Positions 17,295-27,588 of a DNA stretch of 64,000 nucleotides are shown one piece after another. The notes beneath the pieces were generated by a model. It had not been told where the DNA came from. It did no database searches and saw only the letters and a list, made by a program, of their open reading frames with translations. Source of the DNA: Shinella sp. SUS2. Lineage in GTDB: Bacteria; Pseudomonadota; Alphaproteobacteria; Rhizobiales; Rhizobiaceae. Numbering within the stretch: position 1 is the stretch's first letter; the number at the start of each line of letters is the position of its first letter. The stretch lies in the NCBI RefSeq assembly GCF_001262505.1, contig NZ_KQ410735.1, positions 122,408-186,407 of the forward strand, given 5' to 3'. The translations under genes were made by a program, and so were the position numbers.

Positions 17295-18197
17295 GTGAAC
17301 TGGATCACGAATTACGTTCGGCCGAAGATCAACTCGATGCTCGGCCGCCCCAACCGGGATGTTCCCGACAACCTCTGGATCAAGTGCCCGGAAACCGGCG
17401 AGATGGTGTTCCACCGCGATCTCGAGGAGAACAAGTGGGTCATTCCCGCCTCGGGCTACCACATGAAGATGCCGGCCAAGGCCCGCCTCAAGGATCTCTT
17501 CGACGATGGCGTCTACGAAGCCCTGCAGCAGCCGAAGGTCGCGCAGGATCCGCTGAAGTTCCGCGATTCGAAGAAGTACACGGATCGCCTGAAGGATAGC
17601 CGGATCAAGACCGACCTCGAAGACACGATTGTCGCCGGCGTCGGTAAGATGCGCGGCGTCAAGCTGGTCGCCGTCGTGCACGAGTTCAATTTCATGGGCG
17701 GCTCGCTCGGCATTGCCGCAGGCGAGGCGATCATCAAGGCCTTCGAACGGGCGATTGCCGAAAAGTGCCCGCTCGTCATGTTTCCCGCCTCGGGCGGCGC
17801 GCGCATGCAGGAAGGCATCCTTTCGCTGATGCAGCTGCCGCGCACCACGGTCGCCGTGGAAATGCTCAAGGAAGCGGGCCAGCCCTATATCGTCGTGCTC
17901 ACCAACCCGACGACCGGCGGCGTGACGGCGTCCTACGCCATGCTGGGCGACATCCACCTTGCCGAGCCGGGCGCCGAAATCTGCTTTGCCGGCAAGCGCG
18001 TCATCGAGCAGACGATCCGCGAGAAGCTGCCTGAAGGCTTCCAGACCTCGGAATACCTTCTGGAACACGGCATGGTCGATCTCGTCGTCAATCGACATGA
18101 CATTCCCGATATGCTCGCCCGCCTTCTGAAGATCCTGATGAAGAAGCCGGCGACCGCATCGCTCACCAATGGCGCGGTCGCCATCGCGGCCCAATAA
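17295..18197 (+). CDS. accD: Acetyl-CoA carboxylase carboxyltransferase subunit beta
   Basis: 300 residues; with AccA it transfers carboxyl from carboxybiotin to acetyl-CoA, the first step of fatty acid synthesis. Crotonase-like core: [51 protein letters not shown], IGFAGxR equivalent [11 protein letters not shown]. The N-terminal zinc ribbon is degraded: where E. coli has CxxC-x15-CxxC, this protein has only one Cys (IKCPETGE, residue about 35); the second pair reads VIPASGYH. Clustering with trp genes and folC is common in alphaproteobacteria. Confidence 0.94.
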   Translation: MNWITNYVRPKINSMLGRPNRDVPDNLWIKCPETGEMVFHRDLEENKWVIPASGYHMKMPAKARLKDLFDDGVYEALQQPKVAQDPLKFRDSKKYTDRLKDSRIKTDLEDTIVAGVGKMRGVKLVAVVHEFNFMGGSLGIAAGEAIIKAFERAIAEKCPLVMFPASGGARMQEGILSLMQLPRTTVAVEMLKEAGQPYIVVLTNPTTGGVTASYAMLGDIHLAEPGAEICFAGKRVIEQTIREKLPEGFQTSEYLLEHGMVDLVVNRHDIPDMLARLLKILMKKPATASLTNGAVAIAAQ

Positions 18198-18218
18198 GCC
18201 GGATCGGCGGAGAGCGGC

Positions 18219-19562
18219 ATGACGACGGTATCGGCCAGCGAAGCGGCAGCGGAGATCGAGAAGCTTCTCGGTCTCCATCCCAAGGGGTTCGATCTTTCGC
18301 TGGACCGCATCACGCGGTTGCTTGCCGCGCTCGGCGATCCGCACCTGAAACTGCCGCCGGTCATCCATGTGGCAGGCACCAATGGCAAGGGCTCCGTCAC
18401 CGCCTTCTGCCGCGCGATCCTGGAGGCCGAAGGCCTCGGCGTTCACGTCCACACCTCTCCCCATCTCGTCAACTGGCATGAGCGCTACCGTCTCGCCGTC
18501 AAGGGGGAACGCGGGGCTCTGGTCGGCGATGCCGTGCTCGCCGATGCGGTGCGCCGCGTGGCGGAGGCCAATGGCGGCGAAAAGATCACCGTTTTCGAAA
18601 TCCTGACCGCCGTCACCTTCCTGCTCTTCTCCGAGCATCCGGCCGACGTGGCGATCATCGAGGTCGGCCTCGGTGGGCGCTTCGATGCGACCAATGTCAT
18701 TCCGCGCCCCGCCGTTTCGGTGATCATGCCGATCTCGCTCGACCATCAGGCCTATCTCGGCGACCGGGTCGAGCTGATCGCAGCGGAGAAGGCGGGCATC
18801 ATGAAGCGCGGCGCGCCCGTCGTCATCGGCTATCAGTCGGAAGAGGCGGCCCGCGATGTGCTGGTCGAGACCGCCGAGCGGCTTGGTTGCCCGCATGCGG
18901 TCTATGGCCAGGATTTCATGGCGCATGAGGAGTTCGGCCGCCTGGTCTATCAGGACGAATTCGGCCTTGCCGACCTGCCGTTGCCGCGCCTGCCTGGCCG
19001 CCACCAATATGCCAACGCCGCCGCGGCGATCCGCGCCGTCAAGGCTGCCGGCTTTGCCGTTTCCGAGCAGGCGCTGGAGCAGGGCCTTGCTCGCGTCGAA
19101 TGGCCGGGCCGCCTGCAACGGCTGACGGATGGCGCGCTTCTGCGGCTTGCTCCGCGGGGCAGCGAGATCTGGGTCGATGGCGGGCACAATCCCGGTGCCG
19201 GCCAGGTTATCGCCGAAACCATGGCGAATTTCGAGGAGCGCGAGCCGCGCCCGCTCTTCCTCGTCACCGGCATGATCAACACCAAGGATCCGGTCGGCTA
19301 TTTCGAGCCGTTCGGTGGTCTTGCCGAACGGGTCTTCACCGTGCCGATCCGCGGCTCCGATGCCGGCCTTGATCCTCTTGCGCTTGCCGATGACGCGGCC
19401 CGCGCCGGCCTTGAGGCCCAGCCGCTGTCGACCGTTGCCGATGCGCTCGCCGAAATCGCCCGCATCACCGAAGAGGACGAGGTGCCGCCGCGCATCCTGA
19501 TCGGCGGTTCGCTCTACCTCGTCGGCGATGTTCTTGCCGACAACGGAACGCCCCCCACCTGA
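18219..19562 (+). CDS. folC: Bifunctional folylpolyglutamate synthase/dihydrofolate synthase
   Basis: 447 residues of the Mur-ligase-like FolC family, adding glutamate to dihydropteroate and to folates with ATP. P-loop VAGTNGKGSVTAFC; THTSPHL-type segment HTSPHLVNWHERY; FEILTAVTFLLF; EVGLGGRFDATNVI; SLDHQAYLGD. A conserved GHNPGA-type C-terminal motif reads VDGGHNPGAGQV. It starts 21 bp after accD with GGAGAG upstream, so the two are probably co-transcribed, and it ends at a shared bidirectional terminator facing trxA. Confidence 0.94.
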   Translation: MTTVSASEAAAEIEKLLGLHPKGFDLSLDRITRLLAALGDPHLKLPPVIHVAGTNGKGSVTAFCRAILEAEGLGVHVHTSPHLVNWHERYRLAVKGERGALVGDAVLADAVRRVAEANGGEKITVFEILTAVTFLLFSEHPADVAIIEVGLGGRFDATNVIPRPAVSVIMPISLDHQAYLGDRVELIAAEKAGIMKRGAPVVIGYQSEEAARDVLVETAERLGCPHAVYGQDFMAHEEFGRLVYQDEFGLADLPLPRLPGRHQYANAAAAIRAVKAAGFAVSEQALEQGLARVEWPGRLQRLTDGALLRLAPRGSEIWVDGGHNPGAGQVIAETMANFEEREPRPLFLVTGMINTKDPVGYFEPFGGLAERVFTVPIRGSDAGLDPLALADDAARAGLEAQPLSTVADALAEIARITEEDEVPPRILIGGSLYLVGDVLADNGTPPT

Positions 19563-19565
19563 GCA

Positions 19566-19594
19566 CAAAAAAGCCCGGCCGAAGCCGGGCTTTC
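19566..19594. terminator. Bidirectional terminator between folC and trxA
   Basis: Arms AAGCCCGGC (19571-19579) and GCCGGGCTT (19584-19592) with a 4-nt loop, A-run on the left and T-run on the right. It can serve both converging genes. Confidence 0.85.
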
Positions 19595-19617
19595 TCGTAT
19601 CCAGTCATGCTGGCCAA

Positions 19618-19938
19618 TCAGGCTGCGCTGGAAATCCAGCTCGAAAGGGCCGTCTTCGGCGCGGCGCCGACCTTGATGTCCGCGACTTCGCCGCCCTTGA
19701 ACATGGCGAGCGTCGGAATGGAACGCACACCATACTGGGCGGCCAGTTCCGGGTTCTCGTCGATGTTCAGCTTGGCGACCTTCACCTTGCCGGCGAGTTC
19801 CGTCGAAATTTCCTCGAGCGCGGGGGCAATCATCTTGCACGGGCCGCACCATTCAGCCCAGAAATCGACGATGACAGGCTCTGCGGAATTGAGAACTTCA
19901 GCCTGGAAGTTGGACTGGTCGACTTTTACGGTAGCCAT
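19618..19938 (-). CDS. trxA: Thioredoxin 1
   Basis: 106 residues, classic thioredoxin with active site Trp-Cys31-Gly-Pro-Cys34 in [15 protein letters not shown] and cis-Pro segment [12 protein letters not shown]. Cytoplasmic disulfide reductase for ribonucleotide reductase, methionine sulfoxide reductase and others. AAGGAGAG lies before the ATG. It follows addA on the same strand after 117 bp and converges on folC. Whether it is read from its own promoter or the end of the addAB operon cannot be told. Confidence 0.96.
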   Translation of the reverse strand: MATVKVDQSNFQAEVLNSAEPVIVDFWAEWCGPCKMIAPALEEISTELAGKVKVAKLNIDENPELAAQYGVRSIPTLAMFKGGEVADIKVGAAPKTALSSWISSAA

Positions 19939-20055
19939 GAGGCTCTCCTTGGATGGTGATCGTTGTACTCAATGTGATGCTGGCGCGGGCTGGTTTCAAG
20001 GCCTGACACCGCTCTGCCGGTGGCCGGAAGGCGACCGGTCGTCCCGTCCGGTATC

Positions 20056-23000
20056 TCACTTCGAGGCGAGTTCGGCAAGGCTTGCCTCCATCAGGCCGGC
20101 GTCCAGCCAATAGGTTTTCGCCGCCTCCGTATAGATCAGCCCGCAGCGGATTTCCCGCGCCGGATAGAGTGGCATAAGGATCGCGCGGTAGATCGCAAGC
20201 TGCGCCCGGTGCTCGAAGGGAATGTCGGCATGCGAGGCAGGTGGCACACGGTTCGTCTTGAAATCGACGATCTCGACGGCTGCGTCGGTGATCGCCATGC
20301 GGTCGATGCGGCCGGAGACCGCATAGTCCCGGCTGCCGAGCGTCAGCGTGCCCATGATCGATACCTCTGCGCGGGCGGCCGGTGAAAAGATCGCGGCAAG
20401 GTCTTCGTCGCCGATCACCGCGAGCGCCGCTTCGACCAGCGAGGTCCGCGCGCTTTCCGGCCAGTGGGCGGCCGCCCGTTCGAGATAGCGCCGCGCTGCT
20501 GCGGGCCGTTCCGCGTCAGCGAAGGCGGGCAGGACCTGGAGGAAACGGTGCAGGATGCGCCCTCGCTCCATCGCAATGCCGGCGCCCGGAACGCCACCCT
20601 TCCGACCGAAGAGCGCCGAGGGCACCAGGAGGTCCGCCGCATCCGTCTCGATCACTGCTGCCGCACCCGAGGGGCTGAGCGGTCGCGGCAATGATTTCTG
20701 CGGTGGCAGGGGACGACCCAATGCTTCAGGAAGCGTAACCTTCACCTTGTCCTCGACGGGAGCCGTGGTGGCCGCCTCCAGGGTCGCCGCCCCGGCCTCG
20801 CGCCAGGAAAATCCCGGCCAGCTCTCACCTGCCGTCGAAAAGGTCTTTTCAACGCACCGCGCACCATCGGCAGAAAGCGCCGCCGTGATCATCTGATGCC
20901 AGGTGTCCTTGTTCTCCAGCCGGCCGCGATAGCCGCAGACGACGAGGCGATCCGCCGCGCGGGTCATCGCCACGTAGAGCAGGCGGCGGTATTCCTCTTC
21001 CGCGCTGTCCTTGATGCGCTCCGCATCGGCCACCGTCAGCGCGTTGCCGAGATCCTTGAGCGGCAGCCAGGCCGGCAGGCCGCCGGCAAGGCCGGGTGCC
21101 GAGAGAAAACGCAGGTGCGGCATGTGGCTGGGGCTGAAGGGTTTTGCGCCGCCGTCGACGAGGAAGACCACCGGCGCCTCCAGGCCCTTGGCGGCATGCA
21201 CCGTCATGATGCGGATCTCGCCGCGCGCCTTGTCCTGCTCGCGCTTGACGGTCGGGGCTTCGAGCTCCAGCGTGGAGACGAACGCCTGCAGGCCCGGCAG
21301 GCTGTTCTCCTCCTGCTCCAGCGCGAATGTCAGGAACTCGTCGATGATTTCGCCGGCTTCCGTCCCGAGCCGGGCGAGAAAGGCCCGCCGCCCGCCGCCG
21401 GCACCGAGAATACGCGCATAGAAATCGTGTACGGCCTGGCCCTGCGCATCGCGCAGCACGTCCCTGAGGCGCCGCACGATGCCGGCCAGCACAGCGTCTT
21501 CTTCCGCAGCCTCCGTCAGGCGCGCCCAGAGGCCCTGCCGTTCGCCGCGCCGCGCCGCCAGCGCAAACAGCGCCTCTTCGTCGAGATTGAACAGCGGGCT
21601 CTTCAGGAGCGCTGCCAGCGAAAGGTCGTCCTCCGGCAGAACGGCGAAGCGGCCGAGCGCCATCAGGTCCTGCACCGCGATGTGCTTCGTCAGCACCAGC
21701 CGGTCGGCGCCGGCGACAGGGAGATTGTGGCGCTGCTTCAGGGTGCGCGTCAGCGCATTGACGAAGGCATCGCGCTTGCGCACCAGCACGATGACGTCGC
21801 CGGCCGCCATGGGCCGCGTCTTACCCTTTTCCGTCACCGTTTCCCGGCCGATCCAGGCCGCGAGCGTATCGGCGATGCGCCGGGCCAGCACGTTGATCGG
21901 CGCCTCCTCGGCCACCGCGTCGAAGGGCGCTGTCCAGTCCTCCTCGTCAAGACCCGACGCGGCGGCGATCACCTCCCAGATATCGACCGCGCCCGGCTCG
22001 CGCCCGCGGTTGGAGGCATGCACGATCTCGCTGCCGTCAGGCGTCAGGCCGCGCGCATTGGCGGGGTCGAGAAAGACCTGGTCGACCGCCGAGAGCACCT
22101 CGCGTGTCGAGCGGAAGGAGAGCAGCAGCCGGATCGGACTGAAGGCGGCTTCCGTCGCCTGCGTCCGGCGAAGAACTTCGCGGCCTTCCTCGGCAAACCG
22201 TTCCGGCCGGGCGCCCTGGAAAGAGTAGATCGACTGCTTCTCGTCGCCGACCGCAAAGATCGTGCGGTCGCGGCCGCGCGCCGTGTCGCCGGCAAAGAAA
22301 TCGTCCGTCAGGGATTTGACGATCTGCCATTGTCGCGGGCTGGTGTCCTGCGCCTCGTCGACGAGGATATGGTCGATGCCCTGGTCGAGCTTGTAGTGCA
22401 CCCAGGCGCTCACCCGCTCGCGCGTGAGCAGCCGTGCGGTGCGGTCGATCAGGTCGTCGAAGTCGAGCAGGCTGCGCGCCCGTTTCAGGTCTTCGTAGTC
22501 GCCGATCAGCCGCTCGGCGATGACGAGCGCCGCGCGCGTCGCCTCGTACATGCGGAACCGTCGCAACCGGTCGTCGCAGGCGACCACATGGGCCTGGGCG
22601 GCCAGAAGCGCGGTTTCGAAATGGGGGGCGCTGTCGCGAACCTTCTTCGACAGGAACGATCGGTCGAGGCTGCGCGGTGAGCCGGTGCCGGTGAAGAAGA
22701 GATCATGCAGTGCTGCGCGCTGCGCCTCGGCATCGGTGAGCCGGGCTACGCCGCGCAGGCCCGCGGCGGAGGTCTTCACCGTCTCGCTGCCGAGGCTCTC
22801 CGCCGCTGCGAGATAGGATTCGAGAACCGCGCCTTGCAAACCGTCGAGCGGCCAGAATGCGGCGAGGATGTCGTCTGCCGTCTCGTGCGGGTCGAGCCCG
22901 GTTTCCCGGCGCAGCACGGCATCCACGCCGCCCGCCTTCGCGGCGCCGTCCAGGAACTCACGGATCTGTCCACGGCTCGCCACGATATCGGCGATCAGGC

Positions 23001-23613
23001 GCTCCAGCCCGGTGTCGTCGGCAATGTCGAGCACGGTGGCGAAGGCGGCCGCCAGTGTGCTGTCGTCCTCGTTCGTCGTCGCGGTCAGCAGTGTCCGGCG
23101 GGCATCGGCCAGCAGCACGGCCGCGGCCCGGTCGTCGAGCACGGAGAAGTGGCCGGCGACATTGGCCTCCAGCGGAAACTGGTGCAGCAGTGCCTCGCAG
23201 AAGGCGTGGATCGTCTGGATCTTCAGCCCGCCCGGCGTTTCGAGCGCACGCGCGAAGAGGCGGCGCGCCTCGGCAAGCTTGAACAGGTCCGGTTCTCTGC
23301 CCTCGATCGCCGCCACGCGCTCCGACAGGGCTTCGTCGGAGAGCGTTGCCCATTCGGCCAGCCGCTCGAAGACGCGATTCGACATTTCGGAAGCCGCAGC
23401 CTTGGTATAGGTGAGGCAGAGGATGGCAGAGGGCCGGCAACCGGCGAGCAGCAGGCGGATCACGCGCTGCGTCAGCACATGGGTCTTGCCCGAGCCGGCA
23501 TTGGCCGAAACCCAGGCCGAGCGGGCTGGATCGGAGGCCGTCGCCTGTTTCTGCGTGGTCCAGCTCAGCCAGGCGGCGGGCTCGGCGGAGGCGGGCCGAT
23601 CGTCCTCAAGCAT
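20056..23613 (-). CDS. addA: ATP-dependent helicase/nuclease subunit A (double-strand break repair)
   Basis: 1185 residues from ATG 23613, which overlaps the addB end by 8 bp; a longer in-frame start would lie inside addB. UvrD-type helicase motifs in order: Walker A ANAGSGKT (37-44), TIHAFCE, DEAQDTSPRQW, AVGDEKQSIYSFQGA, TVHAAKGLEAPVVFLVDGG, LLYVAMTRAADRLVV. The C-terminus carries a PD-(D/E)xK nuclease with RIDRMAITD and EIVDFKTNR. With AddB it unwinds and resects double-strand ends and loads RecA, replacing RecBCD in alphaproteobacteria. Confidence 0.95.
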   Translation of the reverse strand: MLEDDRPASAEPAAWLSWTTQKQATASDPARSAWVSANAGSGKTHVLTQRVIRLLLAGCRPSAILCLTYTKAAASEMSNRVFERLAEWATLSDEALSERVAAIEGREPDLFKLAEARRLFARALETPGGLKIQTIHAFCEALLHQFPLEANVAGHFSVLDDRAAAVLLADARRTLLTATTNEDDSTLAAAFATVLDIADDTGLERLIADIVASRGQIREFLDGAAKAGGVDAVLRRETGLDPHETADDILAAFWPLDGLQGAVLESYLAAAESLGSETVKTSAAGLRGVARLTDAEAQRAALHDLFFTGTGSPRSLDRSFLSKKVRDSAPHFETALLAAQAHVVACDDRLRRFRMYEATRAALVIAERLIGDYEDLKRARSLLDFDDLIDRTARLLTRERVSAWVHYKLDQGIDHILVDEAQDTSPRQWQIVKSLTDDFFAGDTARGRDRTIFAVGDEKQSIYSFQGARPERFAEEGREVLRRTQATEAAFSPIRLLLSFRSTREVLSAVDQVFLDPANARGLTPDGSEIVHASNRGREPGAVDIWEVIAAASGLDEEDWTAPFDAVAEEAPINVLARRIADTLAAWIGRETVTEKGKTRPMAAGDVIVLVRKRDAFVNALTRTLKQRHNLPVAGADRLVLTKHIAVQDLMALGRFAVLPEDDLSLAALLKSPLFNLDEEALFALAARRGERQGLWARLTEAAEEDAVLAGIVRRLRDVLRDAQGQAVHDFYARILGAGGGRRAFLARLGTEAGEIIDEFLTFALEQEENSLPGLQAFVSTLELEAPTVKREQDKARGEIRIMTVHAAKGLEAPVVFLVDGGAKPFSPSHMPHLRFLSAPGLAGGLPAWLPLKDLGNALTVADAERIKDSAEEEYRRLLYVAMTRAADRLVVCGYRGRLENKDTWHQMITAALSADGARCVEKTFSTAGESWPGFSWREAGAATLEAATTAPVEDKVKVTLPEALGRPLPPQKSLPRPLSPSGAAAVIETDAADLLVPSALFGRKGGVPGAGIAMERGRILHRFLQVLPAFADAERPAAARRYLERAAAHWPESARTSLVEAALAVIGDEDLAAIFSPAARAEVSIMGTLTLGSRDYAVSGRIDRMAITDAAVEIVDFKTNRVPPASHADIPFEHRAQLAIYRAILMPLYPAREIRCGLIYTEAAKTYWLDAGLMEASLAELASK

Positions 23614-26600
23614 CCTCGCTCTCCCCGTTGCTTTCCGCCGAGGACCATTCCGCGACGCGCGCCAGATGGTCGTATTCCCCGCCATAGTCCCGTTCCTGTT
23701 CGGGAATGAGCCGGGAGGCAAAGCCATAGCGGCCTTCGATGAGGCCCGCCAGCAGCTTCTCCAGCTCCGTCAGGGCTTCCTCGGCAAGCTCGGCCGCGGA
23801 TTTCGGTGTGGCGTTCGCTGATTTGGCGTGCTCGTTGTTCACCTGCTCGGCCTTGAACCGTTCGCCGGGTTTGAGGCGCACATAGAGAAGGTTCGCCGGC
23901 TCGCGAAGCCCCGGTCCGCGGAAGGCGCCGCGTCGGATCGCCGCCGCTTCCAGCGCGAGCTGCGGATCGAGCAGCGCCCGCGCCACCTTCAGCGACGGCG
24001 TGCTGCCGGTCTTGTAGTCGAGGAGATCCGCGCCGCCATCCGGCAGAATGTCGATGCGGTCGGCAATGCCGGTCAGGCGGATGCCGCCGACCGAAAGATC
24101 GAGCGAGGCCGGCACCTCCGTCAGGCTCTCGCGCACGCCGCCCGCCCGCTCGAGGTGCCAGTGGACGAAGGCGCGGGCGACGGCGGCAAAGCGCGGCCGC
24201 CAGACGGCATCGATATGCGGGGGCAGGGCGACAGCGTCGAATTCTTCCGCAAGGATGCGGCCGATGAGGGCGAAGGGCTCGCCGCTCGCTTCCTCGCGCA
24301 CGAAACGATCGACGATACGATGGTAAAGCGAGCCGCGCTCGGCCGGCCCCGGATCGAGATTGAAGGGAGCGACCGGGTCGAGGCGCAGGATATGGCGGGC
24401 ATAGATCGCATAGGGGTCGCGCCGGAGGCGCCCCACTTCGCTGAACGAGTATTTCTTCGGCTGCAGCTCGGCCGGCGGATGCGGCGCCGGGCGCCGGGCG
24501 GTCGGTACGGACGGGCTGCGATCAATCTCGTTCGCCCAGTCGATGAGACTTTTTCCGCGCGCCCTGAGGTCTGCGGCAAGGGTGGGGCCGCCGACGGCGA
24601 TGAGCCGTTGCAACCAGCGCGAGGCGACGGTTGGTGCGGTGCCGTTGCGCAGCGCCCGCGTCAGTACCAGTTTCGGCGCGGCTGCGGCCATCTGCAGGTC
24701 GTGGCCGAGCTGTCCGATGCGCCGTTCCGGCGGCTCCAGGCCGATCTCCACCTTCATGACGCGCGACAGGAAGGCGTCGTTCGCCGCCTGTCCCGGCCAG
24801 GTGCCCTCGTTGAGCCCACCGATCACCACCGTATCGACGCTTTGCAGGCGCGATTCGAGCGCGCCGAAGATGAAGACGCGCGGATGGCGCATGGAGCGCG
24901 GCTTGACGCTCTCGCTGGCCGCCAGCGCCTCGATGATGTCGCACCATTGCGGCCCATCGGCCTCGATCTGCCCGTCCGTCTCGATCACGCTCTTGAGGAG
25001 GTTCGCCAGGCTGTCGCCAGCCTCGCCGGACCAGAGGGCGGCAAGGTTGCCCTGTTCGTCCACCGCCGCCGCTTCGAGCACCCGGCCGGTCCGTTCCGAC
25101 CAGTCGGAGACCGGAAGCTTCGAGGAGAAGCGTCGCCCCGTGCGGCTTTCCTGCACGAGCGCGCCGGCAAGCGGCTCGACCGCTTCGGCGATACGGCGTG
25201 CGAGATCGCGGGCAAGGGGGATGGCAGCCTCGGAAAGCGCCGTGCGCCACTCCGGCGGGTGGCGATCCAGTGCCTGACGGGCAAGCGCGGCCTCTAGCAG
25301 CGGTTCGAGCGTGGAGATGTCGATCTCGGCCGTGCCGCCGCGCAGCGCTGTCAGTTCCAGCGCCGCTACGGCGACGGCCAGGTCCGCTGCGGGCAGGCCG
25401 AAGCGGGCGAGGGGGTGTTTCAGCAGCGCGACGAGTGGCACCGGGTCGCCCGGCCGCAGTGCCGCCTCGTTGAGGAGACGCAGGAGCGTGCCCTGCGGTG
25501 TGGAAAGCAGCGGTGTGCCGGCCGAATCATCCGCCTCGATACCGAAGCGGGCAAGCTCCGCCGCCACGCGCCGGCCGAGCTTGCGGTCGGGCGTGATCAG
25601 TGCCGCCTGGGTGTCCTCGCCATCCTCCAGCGCCAGCCGCAGCGCAATCGCGATCGCCACCGCCTCCTCTCGCTCGTTGGCCGCCTCGACGAGCGACACG
25701 GCCTCGAAGGCCCCGGCCAGGCGGCCCGCATCGAGCATGCCGCGAACCTCGCCCCAGCCGGATGTCGCCTGGGTCGGCAGGAAGGCGCTGGAGAGGACCT
25801 GCGAGCGGTATTCCAGCGCTTCGGGTGGTGTGCCGAGCAAGTCGACATCCGCACGTGTGCAGCCCATGCGGGCGAGCAGGCGGTGGAGGCCGTATTGCGG
25901 ATGGCTGCGGGCGGCGGCATCGGGTTTCAGGGCGCCGTCGCTGCCCGCATGGTGGCCGACGAGCAGCCATTCGGCATCCGACATGAAGCGATCGAGCCCC
26001 GGCAGGATCACCACGCCGTTCGGCAGGTCCGCCACGGCCGCGATCAGGCCGGCGGTTGCGGGAATGGAGCCGGTGGAACCGGCGATGATGACGGGGCCGG
26101 CGGGCGGCGTGGTGCGGTAGCGCTCGGTCTCGGCATGCAGTGTCGCATTGCGCCGCAGCGACGGGGAGGAGCGGTTGAGCTCCGTCAGCCGCGCCGGCCA
26201 GAATTCGCTGGCGATTTTCAGGAATTCGGCGGTGAGCTGCCACCAGAGCGCATGGTTGGAGACGTCGAGATTGTCGAGCGCCAGCCAGTCGAGCTCTTCC
26301 GTCTCCATCGCGTCGATGATTTCGGCGAGGTTGCGGGCGAGCCACACGGCATCGGCGGGGCTCGCGGGCGCAACGAGCGGACTTTCCGCATGAACGGAGG
26401 TGACCGCCGCAGGCAGCTGGTTGCGCCAGGCGAGCACGAGGCGGGCGAGTTCGAGAAGACGCGTCGGGCCGGACAGCGGCTCGGCCATGTCGAGCAGTGC
26501 CGGCGCGGCCTCGTCGAAGAAGCCGCTGTCGTCGTCGGTCTCGCCGAGCGCGCGGATGACCGGCAGGATGGCCGAGCGTCCGCCGAAGAGATCGACGAAT

Positions 26601-26788
26601 TCCGAGCGCAGCACGCGGGCGGAGCGGCGGGTCGGCACGTAGATCGTGACGTCGGCGAGCGCCAGCGGATCGGCGGGGTCATAGGTGAAGCCGGGCATGA
26701 GTCGGCCGTCGACAAGGCTTTGGGCAGTCGTCCTCAAGAAAGGCAGGCTCGCCGGGATGGAGTAGATGCGTCCGCGTGCCCGCGTCAC
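23606..26788 (-). CDS. addB: ATP-dependent helicase/nuclease subunit B (double-strand break repair)
   Basis: 1060 residues, alphaproteobacterial AddB type. A UvrD-like fold without a canonical Walker A (IIAGSTGSIPATAG occupies the region) covers most of the protein; a C-terminal PD-(D/E)xK nuclease shows ADRIDILPDGGADLLDYKTG and ends near YVRLKPGERF. It cuts the 5'-ended strand and recognises regulatory sequences in the AddAB complex. Its ATG overlaps the stop of the nucleotidyltransferase gene by 4 bp (ATGA) and its end overlaps addA, so the three are translationally coupled. Confidence 0.94.
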   Translation of the reverse strand: MTRARGRIYSIPASLPFLRTTAQSLVDGRLMPGFTYDPADPLALADVTIYVPTRRSARVLRSEFVDLFGGRSAILPVIRALGETDDDSGFFDEAAPALLDMAEPLSGPTRLLELARLVLAWRNQLPAAVTSVHAESPLVAPASPADAVWLARNLAEIIDAMETEELDWLALDNLDVSNHALWWQLTAEFLKIASEFWPARLTELNRSSPSLRRNATLHAETERYRTTPPAGPVIIAGSTGSIPATAGLIAAVADLPNGVVILPGLDRFMSDAEWLLVGHHAGSDGALKPDAAARSHPQYGLHRLLARMGCTRADVDLLGTPPEALEYRSQVLSSAFLPTQATSGWGEVRGMLDAGRLAGAFEAVSLVEAANEREEAVAIAIALRLALEDGEDTQAALITPDRKLGRRVAAELARFGIEADDSAGTPLLSTPQGTLLRLLNEAALRPGDPVPLVALLKHPLARFGLPAADLAVAVAALELTALRGGTAEIDISTLEPLLEAALARQALDRHPPEWRTALSEAAIPLARDLARRIAEAVEPLAGALVQESRTGRRFSSKLPVSDWSERTGRVLEAAAVDEQGNLAALWSGEAGDSLANLLKSVIETDGQIEADGPQWCDIIEALAASESVKPRSMRHPRVFIFGALESRLQSVDTVVIGGLNEGTWPGQAANDAFLSRVMKVEIGLEPPERRIGQLGHDLQMAAAAPKLVLTRALRNGTAPTVASRWLQRLIAVGGPTLAADLRARGKSLIDWANEIDRSPSVPTARRPAPHPPAELQPKKYSFSEVGRLRRDPYAIYARHILRLDPVAPFNLDPGPAERGSLYHRIVDRFVREEASGEPFALIGRILAEEFDAVALPPHIDAVWRPRFAAVARAFVHWHLERAGGVRESLTEVPASLDLSVGGIRLTGIADRIDILPDGGADLLDYKTGSTPSLKVARALLDPQLALEAAAIRRGAFRGPGLREPANLLYVRLKPGERFKAEQVNNEHAKSANATPKSAAELAEEALTELEKLLAGLIEGRYGFASRLIPEQERDYGGEYDHLARVAEWSSAESNGESEDA

Positions 26789-27537
26789 GCCGCCGCCTCG
26801 CGCGCCGCGCCGATGACGGCTTCCGCCGCGCCGATCGCATCCGGCGTGCCGACGGTGATCCAGTGGCCGTCCATCACGAGGCCGAAGAGGCGGCCCGTCT
26901 CGATTGCCCGGTCGAAATAGATGTTGAGGTTGAAGGCGTCCTCGGGCGCGTCGTCGAAGAGGGCCGGCATCATGGCGATGGCGCCGGCATAGACGAAGGG
27001 CGTTCCGTCGCCCTCCCGGTAGCGCGTCAGCCGCCCGTCGGCGTCCATCGAGAAATCCTTCTTGCCGTTGTGGCCGGTCGTGTCCTCCAGCTTCACGCAG
27101 AGCAGCAGCATGTCCATGCGCTCGGGGTCGAAGGCCTCGGCCAGCCGTTCGAGATTGCTCGGCTCGCCGGGCTTCTCGCCGATCCAGAAGAGGTCGGCAT
27201 TCATCACAAAGACGGGGTCGTGGTTCAGCAGCTTCAGGCCCTTGGCAAGGCCGCCGCCGGAATTCATCAGTTGATCGGTCTCGTCGGAGAGGATGATTTC
27301 GGGAGCCGTGCGACCGGCGAGATGGGCGATCATCTGGTCGGCGAAATGGTGCACGTTGACGACGGCGCGCTTGACGCCCGCTGCGGCCAGTGCATCGAGC
27401 CCGTAGTCGATCATCGCCTTGCCGGCGACTGGCACCAGCGGCTTGGGCATCGTGTCGGTGATGGGGCGCAAGCGGGTGCCGAGGCCGGCGGCCAGCACCA
27501 TGGCGTCTTCGATCTTCATCGGGGTTTCCAGGGCCAT
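26785..27537 (-). CDS. murU: N-acetylmuramate-1-phosphate uridylyltransferase-like nucleotidyltransferase
   Basis: 250 residues, single nucleotidyltransferase domain: MVLAAGLGTRLRPITDTMPKPLVPV (nucleotide-binding Gly-rich loop and Lys), FVMNADLFW (metal Asp) and HWITVGTPDA near the end. It matches the MurU type, which makes UDP-MurNAc from MurNAc-1-phosphate in the peptidoglycan recycling shortcut that bypasses fosfomycin-sensitive MurA. The identification is strengthened because the preceding gene carries an AmgK-like sugar kinase domain, the enzyme that would supply MurNAc-1-P. Glucose-1-phosphate thymidylyltransferase-like activity is the alternative. Confidence 0.85.
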   Translation of the reverse strand: MALETPMKIEDAMVLAAGLGTRLRPITDTMPKPLVPVAGKAMIDYGLDALAAAGVKRAVVNVHHFADQMIAHLAGRTAPEIILSDETDQLMNSGGGLAKGLKLLNHDPVFVMNADLFWIGEKPGEPSNLERLAEAFDPERMDMLLLCVKLEDTTGHNGKKDFSMDADGRLTRYREGDGTPFVYAGAIAMMPALFDDAPEDAFNLNIYFDRAIETGRLFGLVMDGHWITVGTPDAIGAAEAVIGAAREAAA

Positions 27538-27588
27538 TTCAGCAAGAGTGCCATGCTAGTCTGCGCCAAAGGGACGCAAAAGAGATCC

